A DNA stretch of 64,000 bases, taken from assembly GCA_015222805.1 (NCBI GenBank), contig JADFVZ010000125.1:24342-88341 (forward strand), read 5' to 3'. Origin of the DNA: Pseudomonadota bacterium (GTDB taxonomy: Bacteria > Pseudomonadota > Gammaproteobacteria > Xanthomonadales > SZUA-36). Positions 63,919 through 64,000 of this stretch are shown piece after piece; positions within the stretch are counted from its first letter, which is position 1, and every line of letters starts with the position of its first letter. Made by a program: the position numbers and the translations under genes. The notes under the pieces were generated by a model that did no database searches, was not told the origin of the DNA, and was given only the letters and a program-made list of their open reading frames with translations.

Positions 63919-64000
63919 TTACTCGATAATCTTCGCAACAACACCGGCACCTACGGTACGGCCACCCTCACGGATCGCAAAACGCAGGCCTTCTTCCATC
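63919..64000 (-). CDS. tuf: Elongation factor Tu, C-terminal end (runs off window)
   Basis: Minus-strand translation MEEGLRFAIREGGRTVGAGVVAKIIE*. Confidence 0.93.
   Translation of the reverse strand, partial: MEEGLRFAIREGGRTVGAGVVAKIIE

Noticed and set aside
50220-64000. Unusual content within the ribosomal protein cluster
   Set aside because: Gene order and content (including rpmJ between secY and rpsM) are the standard gammaproteobacterial alpha/spc/S10 layout; nothing anomalous seen.

Overview
The window has a gammaproteobacterial-type backbone interrupted by one accessory island. Backbone left: trxA (283-609) and rho (840-2096). Island: about 2.1-29.2 kb, flanked by ~52-bp imperfect inverted repeats (2109-2161 and 29193-29244). 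Backbone right: mdh-prpB-prpC, ggt, gdhA, typA, class II DAHP synthase, dsbB, hutUHI, a subtilase, then the alpha/spc/S10 ribosomal operons (rplQ back to rpsJ and the 3' end of tuf). The island is defence-like. It holds: (i) a double zinc-ribbon, transposase-like protein, a WYL regulator, an N6-DNA methylase-like protein and a small PD-(D/E)XK protein; (ii) a restriction-endonuclease/STAND NTPase gene split by one in-frame TAA; (iii) an orphan HicB-like protein; (iv) a cytosolic LCAT-like lipase next to a trypsin/NAL1-like protease; (v) secreted proteins including an M12-type metalloprotease; (vi) a complete Hachiman system (hamA/hamB). Many transposase fragments (IS3, IS21, IS6, IS66, IS256, RAYT) lie between them. 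The most unusual structural signal is two families of TGT...ACA transposon-like ends with internal iterons (A: AGTATCATACT/AATAAAG; B: GAAATAGATGAGACTG) bounding cargo blocks. No cognate TniA/TnsB-type transposase is visible in the window. All assignments come from reading motifs by eye; no database search was run.
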